Below, piece after piece: positions 53,998-63,566 of a stretch of DNA of 64,000 nucleotides. Position 1 is the first letter of the stretch, and each line of letters opens with the position of its first letter. The stretch covers positions 1 to 64,000 of the forward strand of contig NC_014151.1 of NCBI RefSeq assembly GCF_000092865.1, given 5' to 3'. The notes below the pieces were generated by a model. That model saw only the letters and a program-made list of their open reading frames with translations. It searched no databases and was not told the origin of the DNA. This DNA comes from Cellulomonas flavigena DSM 20109. GTDB lineage: Bacteria > Actinomycetota > Actinomycetes > Actinomycetales > Cellulomonadaceae. The position numbers and the translations under genes were made by a program.

Positions 53998-55521
53998 TCA
54001 GGCCGACGCGGGCGCGGAGAGCGCACGCCGGCGGGTCACGACGACCGCCGCACCGACGGCGATCGCCAGGAGCGCACTGCCGGCGAGCGCGAACCACCGG
54101 CCGGCGTCGCCACCCGTCAGCGGCAGCAGGAAGTTCGCCGCGGACACCTGGGTGTGGTTGAACTCGACGTAGTTCTGCACCGGGGCGGTGGTCGACGTCG
54201 GACCCGCGACGACCACGGTCTGGACCGGGTTGCTCTGCGGCAGGTTGTAGCCGGCCGGCGGGGTGATCTCACGCACGTAGTAGTTGCCGGGCGTCATGAT
54301 CGGGATGGCGACGAACCCGTCGGCGCCGGTCGTCCAGCTGGTGGTGCCGTTGATCGAGATCGGGTTCTGCTGGTTGTTCGCGTCGTTCTGGGTCAGGTAC
54401 ACCTGGTAGACCGCTCCGGCGAGCGGGGTGCGCGGGCCGCCGCCGCTGCTCTCGAACGCGAAGACCGTCAGCTGGCCGATCGGGGTGGAGCCGGTCACGG
54501 TCTCCGTCGCGCCGTTGATGTTGGCGGTCGCCGTGTTGGTGATGACCCCGGTGGGCGGGATCGACACGGCACGGGTCAGCACGTCGAACGACACCAGCCC
54601 GCCCTGCAGGGCGGTGAGCCGGGTCAGGCCCGTCGTGGTGAAGCTCAGCACGGACGTCGCGTCGGTCGTGCCCGTCGCGTCCGTGGTGGTGATGGTGTAG
54701 TCGTCGCCCTCGGCGAAGCTCTGCGCGACACCTCCCGCGTTCGTCACCGTCACGGTCGACGGCGAGACGCCCACGGGCGGGGTGGCGGGGAACACCAGCG
54801 CACCCGGGACGATGTCGGTGAGGGTGAACGTGGAGATCGTGTCACCCGCGGCGAGCGTCGGGATGCTGGCCGAGATCGACCAGCGGATGAGGTCGGGGTT
54901 GCGTGCCTCCGCCGAGTTCGCGGGGGCCGGGATCCGCGTCTTGGTGGTCTCGGTGACGGCGTTCTTCGGGTACACGTGCACGTCGTAGATCCACTGGTTC
55001 GCCGGGGCGCCCGACGGGCCCGTCGGCAGCGGCAACGACACGAGGAAGGGTGCGGACGGGTTGGTCGCGTCGGCCGGCAGCACCGTCTCCTGCACGTAGT
55101 ACAGGCCCAGCGGCATGCCGGTCGGGAAGGTCGCGGTGCCGTCCGCCGCCGACGGGGTCGACGTGTACGGCGTGCCGGTCAGGCGGTTCGACGCCGACTG
55201 CGGGGTCAGGCTGTTGGCGATCGTCCAGCCCTCGGGCGTCGTGAGGTCGACGCCGGCGACGAGCGTCGCGGTGAACACGGCGCCCGGGAGCGGCGTGCCG
55301 AGGCCGGCGGTGGAGGGGAGCTGCTGACCGGTCCCGGCGACCTGGCCGTTGGCCGGGCCGAGCGCGAACTTGTGCACCGTGAGGCTGCGGGGCTGGGCGG
55401 GGTCGATGTTGCCGGGCAGGGTGACCGCCTGCGCCGGGGCGGCGGCGACCATCGCCGCGCCGGCGGCCAGGACGAGGCCGCCGATCGCGGCGGTGACCCG
55501 CCGGATGATGGACGTGGACAT
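53998..55521 (-). CDS. LPXTG-anchored major pilin (SpaA-type)
   Basis: A 507-residue secreted pilin. It has a signal peptide ending near AQA (residue 32), several Ig-like isopeptide domains, a pilin motif WIYDVHVYPKN whose Lys is the cross-link site for the class C sortase, E-box-like LYYVQETVLP and YYVREITPPAGY, and the sorting signal LPLTGG followed by a membrane helix and RRR. ATG 55521 follows AGGAG. This is the shaft subunit, judging by the pilin motif and its place beside the sortase. Confidence 0.92.
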   Translation of the reverse strand: MSTSIIRRVTAAIGGLVLAAGAAMVAAAPAQAVTLPGNIDPAQPRSLTVHKFALGPANGQVAGTGQQLPSTAGLGTPLPGAVFTATLVAGVDLTTPEGWTIANSLTPQSASNRLTGTPYTSTPSAADGTATFPTGMPLGLYYVQETVLPADATNPSAPFLVSLPLPTGPSGAPANQWIYDVHVYPKNAVTETTKTRIPAPANSAEARNPDLIRWSISASIPTLAAGDTISTFTLTDIVPGALVFPATPPVGVSPSTVTVTNAGGVAQSFAEGDDYTITTTDATGTTDATSVLSFTTTGLTRLTALQGGLVSFDVLTRAVSIPPTGVITNTATANINGATETVTGSTPIGQLTVFAFESSGGGPRTPLAGAVYQVYLTQNDANNQQNPISINGTTSWTTGADGFVAIPIMTPGNYYVREITPPAGYNLPQSNPVQTVVVAGPTSTTAPVQNYVEFNHTQVSAANFLLPLTGGDAGRWFALAGSALLAIAVGAAVVVTRRRALSAPASA

Positions 55522-55628
55522 GATGGCTCCTGTCATGGGATCAGAATTCTCTGCTGCTGTCATGGGGTCGGAATTGCTGCCGTGCGGTGGTCGCGATATG
55601 TCGCCGGTGAACAACAAGGGGGTGGTGG

Positions 55629-58600
55629 TCAACTTTTCACATCACCATCCTTCGAATGCGACGACGTCGACGCCTGACGACGCCGGTGCCACACCGCGAC
55701 CGTGAGCGCGAGTGCCAGCAGCGCACCTCCGCCGAGGAGGAACGCGTCGCGGCTCGGCCCGCCGGTCAGCGGCAGCACGGGAGGGGCGACGGGGGCGTTG
55801 ACGAAGCGGTATACCGCGCTCTGCCCGGCCGCCGGGGCGGTGATGGTCGGTGAGGCCACCGGCGTCCAGCTGCCGTCCGGCCCGCGCACCTCGAGGCGCA
55901 GCTGCTGGTACGCCAGGCGCGTGCCGCTCTGCGCGAGCGCCTCGCTCAGCGTGTAGGTGTGCCCGGGACGGACGTCGAACGTGCTGGACGGGTTGCCGAG
56001 GGGCGAGACGTCCGCACCGCGCACGGTGGTCGCAGTCAACCCGGCCAGTGCGGCCGGCGTCGCCGTCAGGTCCCACGTGGCGGGCTGGAACCCCGTAGAC
56101 GGGTTCTGCACGTTCTTCAGCAGGGTCAGCGCGGCCGTCGCGTTCGTGACCGTGCAGGTCACGTCCGTCGCGCGGGCCAGGCTCACGTCGCCCGCCGGGG
56201 TGACCGGCACCGCGCTCCCGGTGGCGGTCGCGCAGGACCAGCCGCCGACCTGCACGTAGGTGGCGGGCCCGCTCGTCTCCGACAACCGGTACGGGGTCTG
56301 CGCCGACACGGTCACCGCCGTGACGGCGCCGCTGCCGGCGGCGCCGCTGGGACCGGCGAGCGCCGTGCCCAGGCTGCGCGTGGCAGCGAGCTGCCACAGC
56401 GACGGCGCCGCCGTACCGAAGGAGACGTTCTTGACGAGCGTGAGGGTGGCGGTCGGCCGGTTGGCGTAGACGCACTCCACGACGCCGCCCGGCGCGACGT
56501 CCACGTTGACGGCGCCCCGCACCTGGGTGCCCACGGTCGTGACGGTGGTGGCCGCCGCGGTGCCGTTGACCGTGCACACCAGGCTCTGGAAGCGGAAGCC
56601 CGGCTGCGTCGTCTCGGCCACGGTCACGCGTCCGCGGTGCGACGCCGCACCGAAGAGCACCTGCCACGTGGCGGTGCCGTCCGCCGCGGTCTGCTGCGCA
56701 GGGTCGCGCGACGGGAGGATGCTCACGGTGCTGCCGGTGGTGGCCGTGGCCGTCGTCGTCATCGTCCAGCCGGCGGTGGGCGTGCGGTTGCCGCCGCTCC
56801 AGTCCTCGACGACCTTCGTCACCCGTACCGTCGCGAAGGGCGCCGGCGAGTTGGTGAACGTGCAGGCGACGCCGACGCTCAACCGGTTCGGGATCGTGAC
56901 GGCCACCGTCCTGCTCGTCCCCGTGAGGATGCGCACCCCGTCCGCCCAGCACTCGTGGACCGTGGTGTAGGAGGCCAGCGCCGACACGGAGCCGGCGGCC
57001 ATCGTCTCGGAGATGGTGACGGACGTGTTGATCTGCACGGGCGTGGGCCCGACGCGCGCGGTCTGGACGCCTGTGGCGGATCCGCTCGTGGTCGCCACGG
57101 ACGTCTCGACCAGGGGCGACCCGGCCGACAGGGCGAGGCGGAACTGGTCGGCGGCGTTGATCCTGCCGACCACGTTCTTCTCGACGGAGATCGTCGACGT
57201 GGTGGCGCAGCCCGCGAGGTCGGTGGTGGTGTTCGGCGTGGTGGTGCCGAGGACGGCCCGCGGGCTGTTCGGCACCCGCACCCAGGTCACCGGGTCGAAC
57301 TGGTAGCCCGAGGTCGCGTTGCTCAGGTAGACGGTCCCGGCCGGGGAGAAGGCCATGCCGTTGACCGCCGTCAGGGTGGCCCCGGCGTCCATGCCGCTCA
57401 GCGCACGGCGGACGGTGGCGCTCGCGGGGATCGTGCCGCCGGACGCGGCGAGCAGCGCCTCCCGGGTGACGCTGAACATGCCGACGCTGCTGGAGTCGGC
57501 CGCGGCCTGCACGACGTGCAGGTTGCCCTGGGCGTCGAAGGAGATGTCGCCGTTCTCGCCCGCGGTGGTCCCCGTCGCCACCTGCCCGAGGTAGAGGAAC
57601 CGGCTGCCGTTGGTGAGCGCGGTCGGCGTGTACTCCCACAGCCGGACCGAGCCCGCGGCCGACTTGCCCACCAGCAGCCGCCCGTTGATCGGGTCCACCG
57701 CGCCGGCGATGATCGTGCCGTCGAGCGCCACGCCCGTGCGGTCGAGGAACGCACCCTGGGTCCCGGTGAGGGCGGTGCGCGTGGCCTGCAGCGAGCCGCC
57801 GACGACGGTGTAGGTGATGACGCCCCCGGCGTTGACCGCGTTCGTCCCCGTGCGGTCGATGGCGACGGCGCTCGTGCCGTTGCCGTTGACGCCGAGGGCG
57901 TTGACGTCCGTCGCACCGGGCACGGCGCCGACGAGCGGTGTGGGCGCGGCCGTGCTGGTGGCGTTGACCTGGGCGATCGAGCCGTCCGTCCGCACGGCGT
58001 AGTAGAACGTGCCGTCGCAGAACAGGCTCGCCGCCTGCGGGGTGTTGGTGAACGTGCAGACGATCTCGGCGCCGGCCTCGTCCGAGATGGTGATCGGCCC
58101 GGAGATCGAGGTGCCGGTGGCGATCGTCGTGGTGCCGCGCAGGCACTGGTAGGTCGTCGTGTAGGTGTTCAGGGTCGACGTCGAGACGATCGACTCGGAG
58201 ATCGTGTACACGCTGCCGCGCGTGACGTCGACCGGCCCCACCTGCGCGGTCTGCAGTCCCGTGGTGGCGCCCGTCGTCGTCGCGGTCGCGACCTCGGTCG
58301 CGCCGAGGCTCAGCGCCAGGCGGAACTGGTCACCGACCGCGGCGCGTCCCACCACGTTCTTGCGGATCGTGATCCGCGCCGGCGGCTCGGCCACGAAGGT
58401 CGCGCTCTCGGGAGCGTTGAGCACGGTCGTGACGTTGGCCGGGCCGTTGACGTACGTGCCGGGGGCGGCCGCCACGACGTTGACGGTGACGGTGCAGCTC
58501 ACCGCGTTGGCCGCGAGGTCGCCGCCCGTCACGACGACCGAGCCGGCGCCGGCCGGCGCCTGCACGACGAACGCCGCGCCCGTGACGTTCGTGCACGTGC

Positions 58601-60035
58601 CCCCGACCGCCGGTGTCGGCGCGACCACGAGACCCTGCGGCAGGGTGTCGGTGAAGCCCCAGTCGGTCTTGGCGGCCAGCTCGGAGGTGTTCGTCACCGT
58701 GAACGTCAGGGTCGTCGGGGTGCCGGCGGTGCCCACGTCGGTGGCGAACGCCTTGTCGAGACTCGGCGTCGCGTCGACGATCCGCAGGTTGTCGAGGGCG
58801 AAGTCGTTGCCGGAGGACGCCGAGATCTGGTTCGTGACGCGGACGCGCGCCTGCGCGGCCTGCGTCGCGGTGAGCCGCACGGCGGTGTCGGTGAAGAACC
58901 GGCCCGCGCGCACCGCGGTCTCGGTGCCGAACCCGCTCGACAGGGCGGGTGAGGTGTAGCGGCCGCCGGTGACGTTGCAGGCGATGATCGGTGCGGCGGT
59001 GAGCGGTGCCACGGTCGCGCCGGCGACGAGCGCGACGTCGAGCCGTGAGTTGTTGTTGACGCCGCCCGGCCGGGCGGAGCACGAGTCCTCCGCGACGTCG
59101 AGGGAGACCGCGTAGTAGCGGTCGGCCGTGGCGGTGAGGCCGACCGGTGCGGCGGACTCGACGACCGTCTGGTTCGCGGTGGTCGTGCCGCCCGTCATCG
59201 TCAGGGCGGCGACGGCTCGGTTCGCCTGGGAGCCGCCGGTGCCCGTGGTCGAGCCGTTGACCGGCGCCGTGTTGCTGGTGCTGCCGACGACGCCGAGGCG
59301 GAGCTGACCGAGGACGTCGGCCATGCGGCGCACCTGGTTGCGGGGGACGACGTCGGTCGAGGCGCCGCAGAAGCCGGTCGCGGGGAAGGTCGTGGTGTAG
59401 CTGACGATCACGCCGTTGCAGTTGGCGTAGTTCAGCCAGAAGGCGGCCGCCGTGTACCGGTTGGACGCGTAGGTGCCGAGCTGCGCGGGTGGCGTGGCGG
59501 CCTCGAAGTCCTCGAGCCAGAGCTGCACGGGTGCCTCGGGCACACCTGCCGCGAGGATCGAGACGCCGGTGGTCGCCGCGAGGCGGGACGACGTCGGTGG
59601 TGCGGGCTCGTCCGGTGCCGAGGTCCCGGGTGCGGACGGTGCGGGTGCGGACGGTGCGGGTGCGGACGGTGCGGGTGCCGACGGTGCGGGAGCGGACGTG
59701 TCGGGCGTCGGCCCTGTCGCGGCCGGTGGCGGTCGCTCGTCCTCCGGCCCGGGTGCCGGGGGCGGCTCGGCCGTCATCTCGCCCGCCGGCTCGGCGGACG
59801 CCGAGGACACGTCGGGCGACGGCTCGGGTGACGGCGCCACCGAGGGAGTCGCGGCGGACGGGTCCGGCGACGCCGACGTCGCGCGCTCGGTCGTCTCCGC
59901 GAGAGGAGCGGGTCCCGCGGACGCGCCGGGTGCGGTGCCCAGTGCCAGCAGGACGACAATGACCCACGCCGTCGCGGCCGTGCCGACGTACGACCGCATT
60001 TTTGCGCGCCCGCGACCGGTGGAGCCGAATTTCAC
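55629..60035 (-). CDS. Large LPXTG surface protein, probable pilus tip adhesin
   Basis: A 1468-residue secreted protein. The order is: signal peptide (hydrophobic core AATAWVIVVLLALGTAPG), Pro/Ala/Ser-rich stalk (about 45-155, with APAPS repeats), a Cys-containing lectin-like or adhesin region (about 165-420), DUF11-like/SpaA-like beta domains with repeated ISVEKNVVG or ITIRKNVVG and VACTFTN motifs, and C-terminal LPLTGG, membrane helix and basic tail. The start may be GTG 60035 or ATG 59999; neither has a good ribosome binding site. It is first in the operon with pilin and sortase, the usual place of a tip protein. Confidence 0.88.
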   Translation of the reverse strand: MKFGSTGRGRAKMRSYVGTAATAWVIVVLLALGTAPGASAGPAPLAETTERATSASPDPSAATPSVAPSPEPSPDVSSASAEPAGEMTAEPPPAPGPEDERPPPAATGPTPDTSAPAPSAPAPSAPAPSAPAPSAPGTSAPDEPAPPTSSRLAATTGVSILAAGVPEAPVQLWLEDFEAATPPAQLGTYASNRYTAAAFWLNYANCNGVIVSYTTTFPATGFCGASTDVVPRNQVRRMADVLGQLRLGVVGSTSNTAPVNGSTTGTGGSQANRAVAALTMTGGTTTANQTVVESAAPVGLTATADRYYAVSLDVAEDSCSARPGGVNNNSRLDVALVAGATVAPLTAAPIIACNVTGGRYTSPALSSGFGTETAVRAGRFFTDTAVRLTATQAAQARVRVTNQISASSGNDFALDNLRIVDATPSLDKAFATDVGTAGTPTTLTFTVTNTSELAAKTDWGFTDTLPQGLVVAPTPAVGGTCTNVTGAAFVVQAPAGAGSVVVTGGDLAANAVSCTVTVNVVAAAPGTYVNGPANVTTVLNAPESATFVAEPPARITIRKNVVGRAAVGDQFRLALSLGATEVATATTTGATTGLQTAQVGPVDVTRGSVYTISESIVSTSTLNTYTTTYQCLRGTTTIATGTSISGPITISDEAGAEIVCTFTNTPQAASLFCDGTFYYAVRTDGSIAQVNATSTAAPTPLVGAVPGATDVNALGVNGNGTSAVAIDRTGTNAVNAGGVITYTVVGGSLQATRTALTGTQGAFLDRTGVALDGTIIAGAVDPINGRLLVGKSAAGSVRLWEYTPTALTNGSRFLYLGQVATGTTAGENGDISFDAQGNLHVVQAAADSSSVGMFSVTREALLAASGGTIPASATVRRALSGMDAGATLTAVNGMAFSPAGTVYLSNATSGYQFDPVTWVRVPNSPRAVLGTTTPNTTTDLAGCATTSTISVEKNVVGRINAADQFRLALSAGSPLVETSVATTSGSATGVQTARVGPTPVQINTSVTISETMAAGSVSALASYTTVHECWADGVRILTGTSRTVAVTIPNRLSVGVACTFTNSPAPFATVRVTKVVEDWSGGNRTPTAGWTMTTTATATTGSTVSILPSRDPAQQTAADGTATWQVLFGAASHRGRVTVAETTQPGFRFQSLVCTVNGTAAATTVTTVGTQVRGAVNVDVAPGGVVECVYANRPTATLTLVKNVSFGTAAPSLWQLAATRSLGTALAGPSGAAGSGAVTAVTVSAQTPYRLSETSGPATYVQVGGWSCATATGSAVPVTPAGDVSLARATDVTCTVTNATAALTLLKNVQNPSTGFQPATWDLTATPAALAGLTATTVRGADVSPLGNPSSTFDVRPGHTYTLSEALAQSGTRLAYQQLRLEVRGPDGSWTPVASPTITAPAAGQSAVYRFVNAPVAPPVLPLTGGPSRDAFLLGGGALLALALTVAVWHRRRQASTSSHSKDGDVKS
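59631..59696 (-). repeat. 15-bp tandem repeats coding APAPS in the adhesin stalk
   Basis: Four to five near-identical 15-bp units, GGTGCGGGTGCGGAC, encode Ala-Pro-Ala-Pro-Ser repeats in the stalk of the surface protein. Copy number is likely to vary and would change stalk length. Confidence 0.8.
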
Positions 60036-60239
60036 CCGCGCCCCCCCCGGAACGCATGGTCAATTGGACTTCTCACTGATCTTCCGTCACGTCGTGACTT
60101 TCTGTCAAACCCGGGGTGATGGTGCGCGGCGGAATCAGACATTTGCCACGAGAGGTACCGCACGGGCGATTACCTCGCAATGTTCCGAAATGCCCTCCAC
60201 ATGGGCGACGGTCCAGGACGACCGCGCGTTCTCGGCGGG

Positions 60240-61100
60240 TGGGCGGTCGACGGCGGCGGGCTGCTGCTCACCATCACGCACGACCTGCGCCTGGCGCGGG
60301 CGCTCGGCGGCGACGTGCTCGTCATGCGCGACGCCTCGGTCGTCGAGGCGGGCCCGGTCGAGCAGGTCCTCGCGACGCCTGCCCACGCGTACACGCAGCG
60401 GCTGCTCGGGGCGGAGCCGAGCCGGTGGACGTTCGGGTGGATGCGGCACGGCACCCCGCCGGTGCCGACCGGCGACCCGCTCGTCGCCGCCGACGGGATC
60501 GCGAAGTCCTACGGCAGCAGCGAGCTCTTCCGTGACCTGTCGTTCCGGATCCACGCCGACGAGCGCTGGGCGCTGACCGGCCCGAGCGGCGTCGGCAAGA
60601 CGACCCTCGGCAACGCGCTGCTGCGCCTGACGCCCGTCGACGCCGGGACCGTCTCGCACGCCCCCGCCACGCGCGACGGACGCGTCCAGAAGCTGTACCA
60701 GGACCCAGGGCTGTCGTTCCCGCGCCGGGTCCCGCTCGGCGCGGCGCTGCGGGACGTCGTGCGGCGCCACCGCGTCGAGGAGGCGCGCCTGCGCACGCTG
60801 CTCGACGAGGTCGGCATCCCGCAGGACATGCTGCGCCGCCGCCCCGGCCAGGTGTCCGGCGGGGAGCTCCAGCGCATCGCGATCGTGCGGGCCATGCTGC
60901 CGCGGCCCGTCCTGGTGTTCGCGGACGAGGCCACGTCCCGGCTCGACCTGGCCACCCAGGAGGTCACCACCGACCTGCTGGTGCGTGAGCTCGCGCAGAC
61001 CGGCTGCGCGCTGCTGCTGGTCACGCACGACGACGAGCTCGCCACCGCGGTGGCGGACCACCGGCTGGACCTGCGGGCCCCGGCAGCGGCCGTGGGCTGA
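60240..61100 (+). pseudogene. 5'-truncated ABC transporter ATPase (dual-domain type)
   Basis: The frame starts inside the end of a first ATPase domain (LLLTITHDLRLARALGG, the H-loop) and continues through RLLGAEPSRW, the usual linker of Dpp/Opp- or nickel-type double ATPases. It then contains a complete second ATPase: Walker A GPSGVGKTT, Q-loop, signature VSGGELQRIAIVRA, Walker B VLVFADEATSRLD and H-loop VTHDDE. About 250 N-terminal residues and any permease genes are missing. An ATG at 60180 could open the frame, but the 60 bases after it show no homology. Confidence 0.78.
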
Positions 61101-61182
61101 GCACGCGGGCAGCCCGGAGGTGTCCGACCCTGTCCTGCCGCGGGACGCGGGACGACACCGCAGCAGCGCGCGACGACGTCGA

Positions 61183-61205
61183 GTGCGAGATCGAGGATCT
61201 CGCAC
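61183..61205 (+). terminator. Hairpin between ABC remnant and CHAP gene
   Basis: A 10-bp perfect stem (GTGCGAGATC at 61183-61192; GATCTCGCAC at 61196-61205) with a 3-nt loop, 83 bases after the ABC stop and 119 bases before the CHAP gene. It may end the first transcript or form part of the CHAP leader. Confidence 0.5.
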
Positions 61206-61323
61206 GGTCGCTGGAGGTCGACCTCGGCCATGACCCCCCGACAACCGGGGATATCGGGGCAGGGTCGCACTTCGCTCGAATGGTGAGTGCCAGCACACAC
61301 CCTCTCGGCGAAGGAGCACTCCC

Positions 61324-62115
61324 ATGGACAGGTACGGCTCGTCCGTCCTCGACCCGGTGACCACGTCACCGGACAGCGACCGGCGCGTGACGGCACGCGC
61401 GCGCCGTGGCGCCGCCACGGCGATCGCCGTCGCGCTCGCGGTCACGCTCGGCGCGACATCCGCGGCGGCGGCGTTCACGGCCCGCGTCATCAGCGGCCAC
61501 GGCGTCTCGTACGTCAACGTCCGCAACCAGGCCAGCACTGCCGGCCCCGTCGTGCGGACCATCCCGGCAGGCGCGGCGGTCAGCCTCGACTGCTACGCCT
61601 ACGGCCAGGCCATCACCGGACCGTACGGCACCTCGACCATCTGGTACCGCCTGGTGGGCGGCGGCTGGGTGACCGACTCCCTCCTGGAGACGGGATCGAA
61701 CAGCACCGTCACCGGCCCCTGCAGCACGAGCGGGCGGTCGTGGGGCCAGACCACCTCGACAAACACGGGGGTCTGGGACCAGTGCACCTGGGGCGCCAAG
61801 GAGAAGTTCCGCGAGTACTCGGGCGTGTACCCGAACATCACGGGCAACGCGCGGCAGTGGTACGACTCGGCGCGGGCCAACGGGTGGACGACCGTGCTGG
61901 ACGCCCAGGTGAGCTCGATCGTCGTGTTCCAGCCCGGCGTGCACGGGGCCGACGCCACGTACGGCCACGTCGGCTGGGTGGACGCGATCGAGCGGCGGGC
62001 GGACGGCCTGTACGTGCACGTCGTCGAGATGAACTACGCCAACCAGGGCCACACGTGGCACACGCGGTGGGTGAAGGACGTGGTGGGGATGTCCTTCATC
62101 CTCGCCCCGCGCTGA
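61324..62115 (+). CDS. Secreted SH3/CHAP-domain peptidoglycan hydrolase
   Basis: A 263-residue protein with a signal peptide (basic N terminus, AIAVALAVTLGATSAAAAF). A bacterial SH3 domain (about 50-125; GVSYVNVRNQASTAGPVVRT) binds cell wall. The C-terminal CHAP domain has the catalytic Cys in WDQCTWGAKEKFREY and the His in ATYGHVGWVDAI. It should cleave peptidoglycan amide bonds in the wall. ATG 61324 follows AAGGAG. The 223-bp leader holds a hairpin and a run of C/G inverted repeats (61231-61259), but no known riboswitch could be recognised. Confidence 0.9.
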   Translation: MDRYGSSVLDPVTTSPDSDRRVTARARRGAATAIAVALAVTLGATSAAAAFTARVISGHGVSYVNVRNQASTAGPVVRTIPAGAAVSLDCYAYGQAITGPYGTSTIWYRLVGGGWVTDSLLETGSNSTVTGPCSTSGRSWGQTTSTNTGVWDQCTWGAKEKFREYSGVYPNITGNARQWYDSARANGWTTVLDAQVSSIVVFQPGVHGADATYGHVGWVDAIERRADGLYVHVVEMNYANQGHTWHTRWVKDVVGMSFILAPR

Positions 62116-62199
62116 CCGGGACGACCGGCGGCGGTCCACGGCCGGCACCGTGGGCCGCCGCCGTACCGACGAGGCGGGGGGCAGGATGGCGAGGGCACG

Positions 62200-62811
62200 A
62201 TGGGCGCGATGGCACGGCGGGTCGACCGCCGGCGGCGGCTGGCGCTGCTGGTGTGCGCGTGCGGGTCGGTGGCGGTGCAGGCGGGGTCCACGGACCCGAC
62301 GTGGTTCCTGCGGTACTTCAGCGTCTGGTGCGCACTGCTCAGCGGGCTCACCGCCGCGGCCGGCCTGGTCGGGCGGGCGGGCACCGCCGTCGCGTGGGTG
62401 CGCGACGCGTCCTGCACGGGCGCGATGCTCGCGGGTGCGGTGTACGCCGGCGTCCTGCTGCCCGCGGAGCGCCTCGGCGCCGCCGGTGGCGGGCTCACCT
62501 GGCTCGCACCGCTCCTGCTGCACGTCACGCTGCCGGTCCTGGCCGTCGTCGACGCCGTGCGGGTGCCACGCGCCGCGCCGCCCGCACGCGCCGTCGTGCT
62601 CAGCTGGACCCTGCTGCCGGCGGCGTACCTCGCCCTGACGCTCCTGCTCCACGCCGCCCGCGGCGTCGCACCCGCCTACACGTTCCTCGACGTGACGCGG
62701 GTCGGCCCGCACGGGGTGGGTGTGGCCGTCGTCGTCGCCGTGGGGCTCCACCTCGTCATGGCCGACCGGCTGGTACGCCGACTGCGTGCCCGCCCACCGG
62801 CGCCGCACTGA
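62200..62811 (+). CDS. Pr6Pr family membrane protein
   Basis: A 203-residue integral membrane protein with six predicted helices and the family features TWFLRYFSVWCALLSGL near the start and HVTLPVLAVVDAV and PYTFLDV-like AYTFLDVTRVG later. Pr6Pr means predicted six-transmembrane protein; the function is unknown. ATG 62200 or 62209 may be the start. It stands alone between the CHAP gene and the response regulator. Confidence 0.82.
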   Translation: MGAMARRVDRRRRLALLVCACGSVAVQAGSTDPTWFLRYFSVWCALLSGLTAAAGLVGRAGTAVAWVRDASCTGAMLAGAVYAGVLLPAERLGAAGGGLTWLAPLLLHVTLPVLAVVDAVRVPRAAPPARAVVLSWTLLPAAYLALTLLLHAARGVAPAYTFLDVTRVGPHGVGVAVVVAVGLHLVMADRLVRRLRARPPAPH

Positions 62812-62864
62812 CCCACCACTACGCTCCGGGAGGAGCGGAGTGCGAGAAGGAGAGCAGGGACACC

Positions 62865-63566
62865 GTGTCCGGTTGCGATCGATGCACAGCCCAGGGCTCG
62901 ACGTGCGAGACCATCACGGTGGCCGCGGTCGACGACCACCCTCTGCTGCTCCACGGCATCAGCGCGCACCTCGAGAAGAACGTCGCGTGCATGCGCCTCA
63001 CGGTGATCGCCGCGACCGTCGACGAGCTGCTCGCGGACGCGCCCGTGGACGTCGTGCTGCTCGACGTCCGGCTCCTGGACGGCAGCACGGTCGAGGACAA
63101 CGTGCGCAGGATCCGCGCCACGGGTTCCCGCGTGGTGCTGTTCACCACCGAGCACCGCTCGGCGGTGATCGTGCGCGCGATGCAGGCGGGTGCCTCGGGC
63201 CTGATCCTCAAGGAGGACGAGGACGCCCACCTGGTGGCCGCCGTCCGCGAGGTCCACGAGGGGCGCACCTACGTCTCGAGCGACCTCGCGGAGCACCTCG
63301 TCTCCGACCCTGCGGGTGCGGTGAGGTTCACGCCGCGCGAGCTGGAGGTGCTGCGGCTGCGGGCCACCGGGCTCGCGTGGAAGGTCATCGGCGCCCAGCT
63401 GGGCATCACGAAGGACACCGCCTACGACCACGTGAAGCATGCCCTCGCGAAGTACCAGCAGGCGGTCGGACGGGTCGACGGCCCTGCCGACCTCCTGGCC
63501 CGCGTCGTGGCGGACGGCCACATCGACGCCCCGGAGCACGCCCCGCGCACCCGGCGGTCGCCGTGA
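62865..63566 (+). CDS. LuxR-type (NarL/FixJ) response regulator
   Basis: A 233-residue two-component regulator. The receiver domain (about 20-135) has VAAVDDHPLLLHG, phospho-acceptor Asp in VVLLDVRLLDG and the Lys in GLILKEDED. A C-terminal LuxR helix-turn-helix follows (FTPRELEVLRLRATGLAWKV; LGITKDTAYDHVKHALAKY). The first 15 residues are Cys-rich (GCDRCTAQGSTC). GTG 62865 follows AGGGA. The stop overlaps the next gene by four bases, so its partner is probably the membrane protein downstream. Confidence 0.9.
   Translation: MSGCDRCTAQGSTCETITVAAVDDHPLLLHGISAHLEKNVACMRLTVIAATVDELLADAPVDVVLLDVRLLDGSTVEDNVRRIRATGSRVVLFTTEHRSAVIVRAMQAGASGLILKEDEDAHLVAAVREVHEGRTYVSSDLAEHLVSDPAGAVRFTPRELEVLRLRATGLAWKVIGAQLGITKDTAYDHVKHALAKYQQAVGRVDGPADLLARVVADGHIDAPEHAPRTRRSP

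Noticed and set aside
61101..61323. Possible c-di-AMP (ydaO) riboswitch before the CHAP hydrolase
   Set aside because: Such switches do precede wall hydrolases in Actinobacteria, but the conserved core could not be found in the leader; only simple hairpins are visible.
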